A stretch of 64,000 bases of DNA from a gamma proteobacterium symbiont of Ctena orbiculata (GCA_003058495.1 QBVC01000020.1:1-64000); one strand, 5' to 3'; positions 1 to 8,544 are shown, numbered from the stretch's first letter. Numbers and translations are program-made. The notes: generated by a model from the letters alone, not told the origin.

Positions 1-252
1 GATGTTTTCGAAGAGGAGGCGGAGGAGCAGGCCGGCGCCTTTTTCGGTACCTGGCTGGAGGCATTGATCAGGACCGGGGCCTTGAGTCGAATCGAGGCGA
101 GCTTCATCGCCAAGGATGGACGCCGTGTACCGATTCTCTTCTCCCGCACCGCGGTTAAAGACAGCGCGGGAAATATCAGCCATATTATATGTATCGCAAA
201 GGATATGACGGGTTATATCCGCGACATGGATGCCGTGCAGAACGCATCCTAA
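1..252 (+). CDS. PAS-domain protein, C-terminal end (partial)
   Basis: The reading frame is open from the first base and stops at a TAA, so only the last 83 residues of a longer protein are present. The visible part reads as the second half of a PAS fold: a stretch with RIEASFIAKDGRRVPILFSR, followed by a closing strand with IICIAKDMTG, the usual end of a PAS core. Nothing follows the PAS core except about 12 residues, so no kinase or GGDEF domain lies C-terminal to it. The ArsR-type regulator starts 12 bp downstream, so the two are probably co-transcribed. Sensory function is inferred from the domain; the ligand and the N-terminal partner domain cannot be seen. Confidence 0.75.
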   Translation, partial: DVFEEEAEEQAGAFFGTWLEALIRTGALSRIEASFIAKDGRRVPILFSRTAVKDSAGNISHIICIAKDMTGYIRDMDAVQNAS

Positions 253-264
253 GGAGCTTGAAAA

Positions 265-600
265 ATGAACGAGCCAATCGACCCACGCCTGAACGATGAA
301 GAAGACACATCGCTCACCGCCAATGCCCTCAAGGCCATGGCCCATCCATTGCGTTGGAAGATTCTCTGCTCGCTGGGGGAGAACGAGCTCTCAGTTGGCG
401 AAATCGTTGAGCGTACCGGCACCTCCCAGAGTAATATTTCGCAACATCTCGAGCAGCTGCGAAACAAGAACATCGTGGTATCGCGCAAAGAGGCCAACCG
501 CATCTACTATCGCATCCGCAACCACCAGTTGCTGGAGCTGATCGGCATCATGCGGAATGTGCTCTGCCCCGCCAATCTAGACGACCGTTACCCAAGATAG
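265..600 (+). CDS. ArsR/SmtB-family regulator with a SqrR/BigR-like cysteine pair
   Basis: A 111-residue winged-helix regulator. The core runs from about residue 20 (LKAMAHPLRWKIL) through the recognition helix (TSQSNISQHLEQLR, about 53-66) to the beta-hairpin wing (VVSRKEANRIYYRI). An AAGGAG ribosome site lies 7 nt before the ATG. The metal-binding CxC of ArsR/SmtB is absent. There are only two cysteines, C35 in the second helix and C101 in the last helix, 66 residues apart. That is the spacing of the dithiol that senses persulfides in BigR and SqrR. A role as a persulfide/redox-responsive repressor is therefore inferred; its targets are not visible. It follows a PAS protein by 12 bp and precedes slyX by 18 bp. 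Confidence 0.85.
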   Translation: MNEPIDPRLNDEEDTSLTANALKAMAHPLRWKILCSLGENELSVGEIVERTGTSQSNISQHLEQLRNKNIVVSRKEANRIYYRIRNHQLLELIGIMRNVLCPANLDDRYPR

Positions 601-618
601 AGGGCGATACCGACAACG

Positions 619-822
619 ATGGACGATCGCATAGTCGACCTGGAGAGCCGGCTGGCTTTTCAGGGACAGGCCATACATACCCTCAGTGAGACCCTGGTGG
701 AGCAGCAGCGCACCATCGACTCCCTCAGCAGAACCGTGGACGCACTGCGACAGCGACTGCAGGCGTTGCAACCGTCGCCGCTGCAGTCCGGTGAAACGGA
801 ACCGCCCCCACCTCATTACTGA
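619..822 (+). CDS. slyX: SlyX family protein
   Basis: A 67-residue protein that is almost entirely one coiled-coil helix: a heptad-patterned segment (IVDLESRLAFQGQ, then LVEQQRTIDSLSRTVDALRQRL) followed by a proline-rich tail ending PPPPHY. This is the size, coiled coil and HY terminus usual for SlyX. The family has no established biochemical function; the name comes from the slyD neighbourhood in Escherichia coli. The ribosome site is weak, and the gene sits 18 bp after the ArsR regulator. Confidence 0.8.
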   Translation: MDDRIVDLESRLAFQGQAIHTLSETLVEQQRTIDSLSRTVDALRQRLQALQPSPLQSGETEPPPPHY

Positions 823-934
823 CCATGCAACGACCCTGCATTCTCTTGTCCCCCGGATCCGTGGTCCGGTTGCAGGCCGAGTCGTTTCGGCTTCGACAGC
901 GGCAACGACCCCTTAGCTCACACGCAAACAGCAG

Positions 935-2407
935 ATGAAACACCGCGCATTGTCAGCTACCCTGTTAATGCTGTTGCTGCAGACCTGGTACCTCCAAGCC
1001 GGGACGATGGACAGTCTGGCTGAATCGGGCCGTGAGCACCCCGGCAAAAGCGCGGTCTATATCCTGGAGAAAGGGGAAGAGTCGCTGTTGACACGGGCCT
1101 GGCTTACCCAGACCGCGGCAAATACCATCGATGTGCAGTACTTCATCTGGAGCACCGACAATATCGGCACACTGGCCAGCGAAAGCCTGCTCAATGCCGC
1201 CGAGCGGGGTGTCAGGGTGCGGGTCATCGTCGATGATCTGCTGATCGACGCCGAACCGGAGACACTGCTTTCCCTGGAGGCCCATCCCAATATCCAGATC
1301 AAGATCTATAATCCCGTGCACTCCGTGGGCCGTGGTTTTCTCTCCCGGCTCTGGCACCTGATCACCGACTTCCGCGGCTCCAATCAGCGCATGCACGACA
1401 AGGTGGTGATCTACGACCAGACCCTCGCCATCACCGGCGGGCGCAATATGGCGGACGAATACTACGACTATGATCACGCCTACAATTTCCGCGATCGGGA
1501 TGTCATGGTTGCCGGCTCCGTGCTGCCCGAGATACAGCGGAGCTTCGATGCCTTTTGGCATAGCCCGCTCTCGGTATCCCTCGACAGCCTGTTGGCGGAG
1601 GAGAAGCAGAGGCTGACCGGGGATCAAGTCCTGCGCTACACCGACTGGCTCCACCGGTACGCCCAAAACCCGGAAAATTTTGCCCCTGAAGTCCGCGACG
1701 CCATCACCGACATGGGTACGCGATTCGACCAGATTGTCAGCATGATGCAGTGGACCGAGGTGGAATATATCAGCGATATCCCCGGCAAGAACAGCAGCTC
1801 CGATGGGCTTGACGGCGGCGGACGAACCACCACTTCCTTGATTAATCTGCTATCAGAGGCGAAACATCAGATCCTGATTGAGAGCCCCTATCTGATTATG
1901 CCTAGTGGCGGCTTCGATTTTTTTGCCGAATTAGTGGCAGCAGGTGTCGAGATAGCCATCGTCACCAACTCCCTTGCATCCACCGATAACCTCCAGGCCT
2001 ATTCAGGCTACCGGAAACAGAAACAGCGACTCCTCGATCTCGGCATCAAGATCTTTGAATTCAAGCCAAAACCTGGCATCTATCGCCATCTCATCGATCG
2101 TCATGAAGAACTGGGCAAGGAGATACCGATATTCGCCCTGCACGCCAAGTCATTGGTTATCGACGACCAAGTTGCTTATGTCGGCACCTTCAATTTCGAT
2201 CCCAGGTCGGCGAACCTCAACACGGAAGTTGGGTTGGTGATACGCGACGGGAAGATCGCACAACAAGTGGCCAATGCGATCCGCCGGGATATGGCCCCGG
2301 AGAACAGCTGGGAGGCAGGTGCCTCTAATCAGCACCAGGATGTCAACTTCGGCAAAAAGTTGAAGGTGAATCTCTGGGGCTTGCTGCCCCTCGAGCCCAT
2401 CCTTTGA
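935..2407 (+). CDS. phospholipase D family protein (cardiolipin synthase-like)
   Basis: A 490-residue protein with a hydrophobic N-terminus (LLMLLLQTWYLQAG) that may be a signal peptide or anchor. It carries two phospholipase D HKD motifs: MHDKVVIYDQTLAITGGRN at about residue 153 and LHAKSLVIDDQVAYVGTFN at about residue 401, each followed by the usual G-x-x-N. The two-motif architecture and length match the cardiolipin synthase/phospholipase D group, in which the two histidines carry out phosphatidyl transfer. I infer a periplasmic or membrane-facing phosphatidyltransferase or phospholipase. It lacks the two N-terminal membrane helices of classical ClsA, so a different substrate is possible. 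It converges on the KAS III gene with a 40-bp gap. Confidence 0.8.
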   Translation: MKHRALSATLLMLLLQTWYLQAGTMDSLAESGREHPGKSAVYILEKGEESLLTRAWLTQTAANTIDVQYFIWSTDNIGTLASESLLNAAERGVRVRVIVDDLLIDAEPETLLSLEAHPNIQIKIYNPVHSVGRGFLSRLWHLITDFRGSNQRMHDKVVIYDQTLAITGGRNMADEYYDYDHAYNFRDRDVMVAGSVLPEIQRSFDAFWHSPLSVSLDSLLAEEKQRLTGDQVLRYTDWLHRYAQNPENFAPEVRDAITDMGTRFDQIVSMMQWTEVEYISDIPGKNSSSDGLDGGGRTTTSLINLLSEAKHQILIESPYLIMPSGGFDFFAELVAAGVEIAIVTNSLASTDNLQAYSGYRKQKQRLLDLGIKIFEFKPKPGIYRHLIDRHEELGKEIPIFALHAKSLVIDDQVAYVGTFNFDPRSANLNTEVGLVIRDGKIAQQVANAIRRDMAPENSWEAGASNQHQDVNFGKKLKVNLWGLLPLEPIL

Positions 2408-2447
2408 TAGATTCCCTGTTGTTAACAGACAGCCTTGCCCGATTCGC

Positions 2448-3569
2448 TCAACATCTCTCGAGTATCACACTGCCTACCGAGTAGCCGGCACCGAAGGAGC
2501 TCATCAGTCCCTTGTCGCCTGGCTGCAGATCGTCACTGTAGAGATGAAAGGCGATCACCGACCCCGCCGAACTGGTGTTGGCGTAACGATCGAGAACGAT
2601 GGGCAGCTCCTGATCTTCAGGATCGCGACCGAGCAGCTTCTTGGCCGCAAAGAGGTTCATCGTCAGGTTGGCCTGATGCAGCCAGTAGCGCTTTATATCC
2701 GACGCCTGCAGTTGCATCTGCTGCAGATGTTCATGGATCACGCTGCCGACCAGGGGCAGCAGCTCCTTGAACACCTTGCGGCCGTTCTGCCTGAACAGCT
2801 TGTCGTCGCTGTCCCGGGTCTCCGGATGACAGTTGTTCAAAAAACCAAAATTGTTGCGTATGTTGTTGGAGTATTTAGTTTTGAACTTGGTGCCCAGTAT
2901 GCGGAAGGCGTTGTCCGAACGAGAGTCCGCTTCGGTTTCGACGACTACCGCGGTGGCCACGTCGCCAAAGATGAAGTGGCTGTCGCGGTCGCGAAAATTG
3001 AGATGGGCCGAGGTGATCTCGGGATTGATCACCAGGGCGCAGCGGGCGTTGCCGGAGCGGATCGCATCCGCGGCTGCCCCGATGCCGAAGGTGGCCGAGG
3101 AGCAGGCCACATTCATATCGTAGCCATAGCCCGGGCACCCCAGGTGGTGCTGGATCTCGATGGCGATCGCCGGGTAGGCGCGCTGAAGATTGGAGCAGGC
3201 CACGATCACGAGATCGATATCTTCCGCCTTGCGGCCTGCACGCTCAAGGGCCTGTTCTGCCGCCGCCACACCGATCTCGCCGAGCAGGCTGAGCTCCTCA
3301 TCCGCCCTCTCGGGGATTTTCGGGCGCATCCGCCGGGGATCGAGAATCCCCTCCTTGTCGACCACGAAACGGCTCTTGATGCCGGAGGCCTTGACGATGA
3401 ACTCGCTGCTTGAGTACTCCAGCGGGGTCAGGGTGCCGGCGGCAATCTCATCGCTGTGCTGCTTGTTGAAGTGAGCGACATATTGGTTGAACGTCTGCAC
3501 CAACTCGTCGTTGCTGATGCTGTAAGGCGGGGTGTAGAGGCCGCTGCCGCTTAGTACCATATCAGTCAC
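2448..3569 (-). CDS. beta-ketoacyl-ACP synthase III-like thiolase-fold enzyme
   Basis: A 373-residue thiolase-fold condensing enzyme. The KAS III triad is complete: C156 in NVACSSATFG, H298 in WLHQANLTMN and N331 in RYANTSSAGS. The C-terminal signature SSFGAGYSVGSVIL closes the fold. It is about 55 residues longer than housekeeping FabH (about 317), mostly because of an expanded N-terminal third (30-95), and it has no fatty-acid synthesis neighbours. I infer decarboxylative condensation of an acyl group with malonyl-ACP or a related nucleophile in a specialised pathway, as in the longer FabH-like paralogues, rather than bulk fatty-acid initiation. The substrate cannot be read from the sequence. 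Confidence 0.85.
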   Translation of the reverse strand: MTDMVLSGSGLYTPPYSISNDELVQTFNQYVAHFNKQHSDEIAAGTLTPLEYSSSEFIVKASGIKSRFVVDKEGILDPRRMRPKIPERADEELSLLGEIGVAAAEQALERAGRKAEDIDLVIVACSNLQRAYPAIAIEIQHHLGCPGYGYDMNVACSSATFGIGAAADAIRSGNARCALVINPEITSAHLNFRDRDSHFIFGDVATAVVVETEADSRSDNAFRILGTKFKTKYSNNIRNNFGFLNNCHPETRDSDDKLFRQNGRKVFKELLPLVGSVIHEHLQQMQLQASDIKRYWLHQANLTMNLFAAKKLLGRDPEDQELPIVLDRYANTSSAGSVIAFHLYSDDLQPGDKGLMSSFGAGYSVGSVILERC

Positions 3570-3816
3570 GTCTGACCCTCACTGTTTCAAGGATTGGAGT
3601 TCATTGCGAATATAGCCTCCTGCTTGGTATGACCAGGTGATCATTGTATCAATTCCTTGAGCAATGAGGGGGCTTATTACAGAGCCATCGGTGGCAGACA
3701 AACAGAGGTATTCCGAGCCAGGTTATCTGAGCATGCAGAATAGTGACATATCCCTCGCAGGGCTGAAACCCATATGTTTCTGAAAAAAATAGAGAAAAAC
3801 TTATTTTTTGGTTGAA

Positions 3817-5433
3817 TTATTGCTCGTCAGCCATAACACGGAGAGGAAACACGCCTCCCCGTTCGGTGCCGGTGACCGTATCGGCTACAGCGATGAAGCC
3901 AATCAACGGAAGACCCAGTAACTCACCTCCCGGATCACCTGCGTTGAATAGCGTCGGTGTTACGCTTCTACGACTCATATCCACGTATCCCCAACCATCA
4001 TCATACTCCAGGCTAAACGTTAGTTTCGCGGCCTTGGAATAGACTACGTCGATAGTATCAAATGAAGTCGTTAAGTAAGGGGATAGCACATTGGCCGCAT
4101 AGCAAAATCTGATCTGATTGGGTTCAGGCCCCATTATGAAGGACTCACTGTTCTTTTGTTCTTCGCGGTCCCAGTAATCGATAAGCATATTCTCACAAGC
4201 CATGCCGCTGGAAGCTGTCTCTGTTGTGGTAAATGGCGCATCCGCTTTACTATTCGACACCTTGGTATAACGCGTCGGGAAGGTGACAATCCATTCAGTG
4301 CCATAATCCCCGGAGTTGATATATTCGCCCATAATCCGGTTAGCCGTCAGTGCAGCGCCGACTGCAGACGCCTTATCATACTTGGCATCCGGAACCGATC
4401 CCCCGAAGCTGCCGCTGTTGATGACCAGCTCACCGCCAGCCGTATCATGACTGAAGGTCATATAGGCCGAGCTGTCGGCGGTGACCTCCGCCATCGAGGG
4501 GGTGCTCAAATCGGGCAGGTCGATGTTCAGCGTTCCACCGGCCGAGGGTACGGAGGTACCTTCATCCGCGGTGCGATAGTTGGAGATGGCATTGCCCGCA
4601 CTGTCCTCGCCTGACGTGGCAACCCCTTCCACATGGGTAAATACCTCACTGTTCTGGGGCCACCAGATCGGGTTGCTGGCAAATGCCCGCAGCGCCGTTG
4701 CATTGTAGGGAAAGTAGATGCCGGAAGTCGCATTGAATATCGCCGCGTTCCCGATCAAGCCGCCACCCGGCGACTGGAAATCCTGGGTCACGCCACTGGC
4801 CGTTACAGATCCCGCATCGAGGATTGCGCCGAGATCGGCGGTATCATTGAAACTGACGGCTACCGTACAGTCTATCGGTGTAACCGGGGTGGCGAATTGT
4901 CTATGGCTAATCGCTACAGCGATCTCATTGGCATCGGTGGTGCTGGGCAGTTCCGCCAGTTCAATAATCTCGATATGTCCCTCTGAGAGACGCTCCAGCA
5001 CCTCGGCGCTGCTCTGGGTACCGGATTCATCCGGATCATAGGCGCTGTCGATCCGGGCAGCGCTGAAGTCGACGCTGGCCAGTGTGGCGGGTATGGTGCA
5101 GCTGGTATCGGCGGGAACTGAAAGCCTTACCGCACCACTCTGCTGACTGACCGCACCGACCCAGACATCCCTGGGCGAGAGATAGAGGGTGAAATCGAAG
5201 ACACTCTCACCGCCGACCCCCTCGCGGAAGCGCACCTTGACCGCCTTGGCCACCGCCGTGGTATTGGTCACAGAGACGAAGGTGACATTGCCCTGGTTGA
5301 CGTTGTAGTAGGGATAGAGCAGGACCTGGCCGGTGGCATCGCGGGAGAGGTTTACCGCGTTAACCGTAAAAGAGAAAAAGGTCAGCAGAATCAGTGCGAA
5401 TGATCTTGTGCTTATTCTCATCATTGAGTTCAT
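3817..5433 (-). CDS. uncharacterised exported protein
   Basis: I do not recognise this protein. The ATG at 5433 is chosen because AAGGG lies 5-6 nt upstream; an in-frame TTG at 5451 is less likely. The 538-residue product begins with a clear Sec signal peptide (basic start, then FALILLTFFSFTVNA). The mature part starts with RDATGQVLLYPYYNVN and is beta-rich, Ser/Thr/Gly/Asp-rich and poor in lysine, with several immunoglobulin-like strand patterns (FVSVTNTT, VKVRFREG). It has only a few scattered cysteines. It looks like a periplasmic or surface-exposed beta protein. No membrane anchor, sorting signal or autotransporter barrel is evident. The next gene in the same direction, the DsbC-like protein, ends 102 bp upstream of this start. 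Confidence 0.7.
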   Translation of the reverse strand: MNSMMRISTRSFALILLTFFSFTVNAVNLSRDATGQVLLYPYYNVNQGNVTFVSVTNTTAVAKAVKVRFREGVGGESVFDFTLYLSPRDVWVGAVSQQSGAVRLSVPADTSCTIPATLASVDFSAARIDSAYDPDESGTQSSAEVLERLSEGHIEIIELAELPSTTDANEIAVAISHRQFATPVTPIDCTVAVSFNDTADLGAILDAGSVTASGVTQDFQSPGGGLIGNAAIFNATSGIYFPYNATALRAFASNPIWWPQNSEVFTHVEGVATSGEDSAGNAISNYRTADEGTSVPSAGGTLNIDLPDLSTPSMAEVTADSSAYMTFSHDTAGGELVINSGSFGGSVPDAKYDKASAVGAALTANRIMGEYINSGDYGTEWIVTFPTRYTKVSNSKADAPFTTTETASSGMACENMLIDYWDREEQKNSESFIMGPEPNQIRFCYAANVLSPYLTTSFDTIDVVYSKAAKLTFSLEYDDGWGYVDMSRRSVTPTLFNAGDPGGELLGLPLIGFIAVADTVTGTERGGVFPLRVMADEQ

Positions 5434-5535
5434 ATCCCTTGTTATATTCAATGCCTTCCTTAACCACTCATGAGCGTCACAACAGGAAGTCTAACGCGTA
5501 ACGACTGACTGCAGCAACCTTGCGCATATAACGCT

Positions 5536-6528
5536 TTAAATCTCCTCCAGATCCGCTGCCGGGACGTAGTATTTTATCCCACCCTGACTGAAGCCTAGCC
5601 AGCGCTCGTTATCATTCTCGACTTCAAGATTGAATCGATAGTAACTATTCACCGGCATATCGGCCATTTTTTTAGCCGATCTGTCTGGCGAAATAAAAAT
5701 GGCCGTGGCTCTTGTCGCCGCATATTTTTTGGATTTTATTGATTTGCTTATTACTTTAGGGATCAGCTGTAGATTGTTTGCCTTGGTGTAGTATCGGCTA
5801 CCACCCTGTTTGAATCCGAGCCATCGCTCTCCATCCACATCGACTTCCAGACTGAACTTATGCACCACATCGGGCTCCAATGTGCCCATTATCTGCATGC
5901 GCGTATCGGGCCTTGTGTAGAGATGGGTCTTGGCAACAACCAGATAGTGCTCAGGAGAAATACGAGTTGCAGCGACCTTGGGGAACATCTCGCTCCCTTT
6001 CGGCGGCTTTACATAGGCAAGCTTCATGCGACGCAACAGTTTGCGCGCCTTCATATAACCTCTGATGACTGTGCCGTCATCCACCACTATCATGGGTGTG
6101 CCCTTAACCTCTAGCTGCCTGCCTAAATCGAAGTTTTTCTTAACAGGGTTTGGGCAGTTTACCGGCTTTAACACCACCCCCATCTTGGCCTCAGTCAGCG
6201 CTCTTTTCGGATCGTCTGCGCAGTAGACAGAGACATATTTTTTATAGCTGTCAGAGCCTATTCCTGCACGGGGAAATGCCACATAACGCACATCCACCCC
6301 AGACGCATTCAGTGCTGGCACTTCCGCGTGCAGCTCTCTGCAGTAACCGCAATCGATGTCCGTAAACACGGTGATATGACGCTGCTTGCCGGTTGAACCG
6401 TAAACAATCATTTCATCAGCTGGAACGGCGTCGGTTTGGCTTTTGTACTCACTTTCAGTGAGTGCGGACAACGGTGTAGCGATCGAAAACAAGAATGTTG
6501 CTGCAACAACAGCTGTGATGCCCCTCAT
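5536..6528 (-). CDS. DsbC-like thioredoxin-fold protein with two C-terminal repeats
   Basis: The ATG at 6528 is chosen over an upstream TTG because GGGAGAGG lies 8 nt before it. The 330-residue product has a signal peptide (ITAVVAATFLFSIATPLSA), then a thioredoxin fold with C60-GYC-63 (FTDIDCGYCRELH) and a cis-proline loop (VKGTPMIVVDDG), as in periplasmic disulfide isomerases DsbC/DsbG. A second cysteine pair (VYCADDP and VNCPNP) is also DsbC-like. Two differences stand out. The N-terminal dimerisation domain of DsbC is reduced to about 20 residues. After residue 200 there are two copies of a roughly 60-residue SH3-like unit, each ending ERWLGF(K/S)QGG(S/I)(R/K)YY. Thiol-disulfide exchange in the periplasm is inferred; the repeats may replace dimerisation or bind a partner or peptidoglycan. 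Confidence 0.8.
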   Translation of the reverse strand: MRGITAVVAATFLFSIATPLSALTESEYKSQTDAVPADEMIVYGSTGKQRHITVFTDIDCGYCRELHAEVPALNASGVDVRYVAFPRAGIGSDSYKKYVSVYCADDPKRALTEAKMGVVLKPVNCPNPVKKNFDLGRQLEVKGTPMIVVDDGTVIRGYMKARKLLRRMKLAYVKPPKGSEMFPKVAATRISPEHYLVVAKTHLYTRPDTRMQIMGTLEPDVVHKFSLEVDVDGERWLGFKQGGSRYYTKANNLQLIPKVISKSIKSKKYAATRATAIFISPDRSAKKMADMPVNSYYRFNLEVENDNERWLGFSQGGIKYYVPAADLEEI

Positions 6529-6681
6529 TACGGATACCTCTCCCTCAATTGATTCGCGCAACCTGTTTCAGATAAACAATGACACAGCAAAACACCCCCC
6601 GACTGCCATCAGCATCCAAGCGTAGATTGAATCCCTCCACCGCAGGCGCCACTGGGTTACCCAGAGGCCCCTAACCTGGAA

Positions 6682-7599
6682 CTACTCCACCTTTGTCAGG
6701 CTACCGACCGCGATATCACAATTCGGCGGCACAGTGGTTTCATCCGCATGCCATCTGTAGACCAGCTCGGTTGCAGACTGGTCCGTCAATTCAACGATGC
6801 CCTGGTCACAACAATGAGTTGCGCCGAAGGTTATCGTCTCCCGGAACTGTAATTGTGCATCACTCTCTTGCAACAGAGTGAGATAGCCGCCACATTCCAA
6901 AGACGGATACTCAATCAATTGCTGGTCGAGCTGGAGGTCGATGCTGATGGTCCATGAAATCCCGGGCTGCTGCCCCTCACCTTCCCAAAGCCCGACCTTG
7001 CCAGCCAAACCATCGCCTATCGGCGGTTCTGTCTGGTTGTTCAGCTCATTCAGCGTGTTTTGCAGATGAGCGATGGCCTGATCGGCATCAATCAGTGTTG
7101 TGCAGGTTGAGTTCTGTTGCCCTGCATTGGCAACCAGGTTCGCAACTTGTGTATCAAAATCGGGGTCTTCGAAATCGATGGACATGCCGGTTGCTGCGAG
7201 CAAGGCTTCACCGCTGATGGTGATACCGTTGTCCGGGTCGCAATCCTGGTCCAGTGACTGCAAGAGCCTCGCCATGTTGACCACGCCCGTATCGTTGATA
7301 TCTTCCACGCCTGCGAGCTCCAGCGGGGTTAGAATCTGCGCCGCGGTGACCGCGGGAAACTCCAGGTCGCCGAGACCGAAGACTACAGTCTCACCCGCCA
7401 GGTAGGTAAACTCGCCATTGGCATTGGTGACGCCACTTCTTGATTGGGTGTAATAGGTCAGACCGGCACAGGCGCTGTCAAGAAAGCGCCCGGTCAGGAC
7501 CTCCTCATCCGAGGATCCGCCGGATCCTCCACCACACCCATTAAGCAATAACAGACCCAATACACCAACTCCATGCCGCGTATATTTCCTTAAATTCAT
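6682..7599 (-). CDS. putative lipoprotein
   Basis: A 305-residue protein starting at the ATG at 7599 (a TTG six codons upstream is possible). The lipobox LLLNGC near residue 28, followed by a Gly/Ser-rich linker GGGSGGSSDEE, marks it as a lipoprotein. The first domain contains SGVTNANGEFTYLAGETVVF, a strand pattern seen repeatedly in large gammaproteobacterial lipoproteins and secreted proteins, in which an exposed first segment precedes a calcium-like DxDxDxG element (DQDCDPDNG). The second half is beta-rich with several cysteines (ECGG, HCCDQG, NCDIAV). The function is unknown. A 16-bp inverted repeat 65-81 bp upstream of the start, directly after the LuxR gene, suggests control by that regulator. 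Confidence 0.7.
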   Translation of the reverse strand: MNLRKYTRHGVGVLGLLLLNGCGGGSGGSSDEEVLTGRFLDSACAGLTYYTQSRSGVTNANGEFTYLAGETVVFGLGDLEFPAVTAAQILTPLELAGVEDINDTGVVNMARLLQSLDQDCDPDNGITISGEALLAATGMSIDFEDPDFDTQVANLVANAGQQNSTCTTLIDADQAIAHLQNTLNELNNQTEPPIGDGLAGKVGLWEGEGQQPGISWTISIDLQLDQQLIEYPSLECGGYLTLLQESDAQLQFRETITFGATHCCDQGIVELTDQSATELVYRWHADETTVPPNCDIAVGSLTKVE

Positions 7600-7664
7600 T
7601 TCCTTACCCCTATTCAAACAAACAGCCAGGCTTGCATAATATTGGGCAATTGCTCCCCAGTAAC

Positions 7665-7680
7665 CTACGTGAATACGTAG
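7665..7680. promoter_or_regulatory. perfect inverted repeat, candidate LuxR-type operator
   Basis: CTACGT-GAAT-ACGTAG is a perfect 6+6 bp dyad. The surrounding 20 bp, ACCTACGTGAATACGTAGCC (7663-7682), has the length and outer ACCT of lux-box type operators, though not the CTG-N10-CAG core. It lies between the stop codon of the LuxR solo and the start of the downstream lipoprotein gene. Operator function is inferred from position and symmetry only. Confidence 0.45.
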
Positions 7681-7701
7681 CCATACCCCCCTTGTTTCAA
7701 T

Positions 7702-8430
7702 TTAATCCAATGCTATGTATCCCTGCGCGGTGGCGAAATGGACTGCCGCGGTAATACTTCCTGTTTTGAATTTCTGCAGGATACTGCGGGTATGAAAGTC
7801 GACCGTGTGATAGGAGATTATCAACCTGTCCGCTACCTCCGACTTGGTCAGCCCGGATGCCAGCCACCGTAATATTTCGGTCTCTCTGGGTGTCAGCACG
7901 ACGCGAGGGGGTCGGCTTGAAGGTTTTTCATTGATCTTCCAGTAACAGGCATAAAACTGGGATGAGAGGTTGTAAATGGTCCAAAGGGTCGGGCTATCGG
8001 TGGATAAACCTCCACTAGAGCTGGCCAGGCCAATGCCGGCGTTTGTGCCTCCGGGCCCATGCAGCGGTATGCCCAGTCCGTTATGGAGGTGGGCCTCGTC
8101 TGCCTCATCGAACAGCACTCGCTGCCGCTTGGTCAACTCCCTTCTCTCCCGCAGTTGATTCCAGCTGAAGGGGGAGATCCCTCTTTCGGCTTCTAATCTT
8201 ACCGGGTCGTCCTTGTCATAGCCCTGTGACAGGTAGTACTCAACCCACGCACCGGGATAACTGCTCAGGATCCCATGCTGAGCCGACTGTTGAAGTCTTG
8301 GGTGGTCGGAAATCAGTGCCAATAGAACCCGGTCATAGCCGTATGCTTCTACCGTCCGAGTATAGATTTGAAAGAGCCGCTCTACATCAGCGGCCTGTTG
8401 CAAGTCGTCGATTGCGTCCTCTATCTTCAT
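7702..8430 (-). CDS. LuxR-family regulator with intact acyl-homoserine-lactone-type pocket (LuxR solo)
   Basis: A 242-residue two-domain regulator. The N-terminal domain (about 15-165) has the autoinducer-binding fold. W62, Y66, D75, P76, W90 and G118 reproduce, with identical spacing, the six invariant ligand-pocket residues of TraR (W57, Y61, D70, P71, W85, G113). The C-terminal LuxR helix-turn-helix runs from about 176 (VLTPRETEILRWLASGLTKSEVA to HTVDFHTRSILQKF). No LuxI-type synthase is present in the window, so it behaves as a solo receptor, responding to foreign or distantly encoded acyl signals or to another acyl ligand. The dyad just downstream, upstream of the lipoprotein gene, is a candidate binding site. 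Confidence 0.9.
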   Translation of the reverse strand: MKIEDAIDDLQQAADVERLFQIYTRTVEAYGYDRVLLALISDHPRLQQSAQHGILSSYPGAWVEYYLSQGYDKDDPVRLEAERGISPFSWNQLRERRELTKRQRVLFDEADEAHLHNGLGIPLHGPGGTNAGIGLASSSGGLSTDSPTLWTIYNLSSQFYACYWKINEKPSSRPPRVVLTPRETEILRWLASGLTKSEVADRLIISYHTVDFHTRSILQKFKTGSITAAVHFATAQGYIALD

Positions 8431-8544
8431 CCTTCACAACACCCTGTCGATTCGGATAGTCGCTCGTGGCGACAATTCAGTACCGCACCTACTATAACGC
8501 CAACAACATCGAGTCAGTATTGATATATCGCAAGAGAAAGCAAC

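Noticed and set aside
3664-3783. 39-codon open frame on the plus strand upstream of the KAS III gene
   Set aside because: No Shine-Dalgarno sequence, no similarity that I can see, and it lies in the region that must carry the leader of the KAS III transcript.
7702-8430. A LuxI partner for the LuxR solo
   Set aside because: No neighbouring reading frame has the LuxI-type acyl-homoserine lactone synthase pattern (conserved arginine/aspartate/glutamate set in a 200-residue protein).
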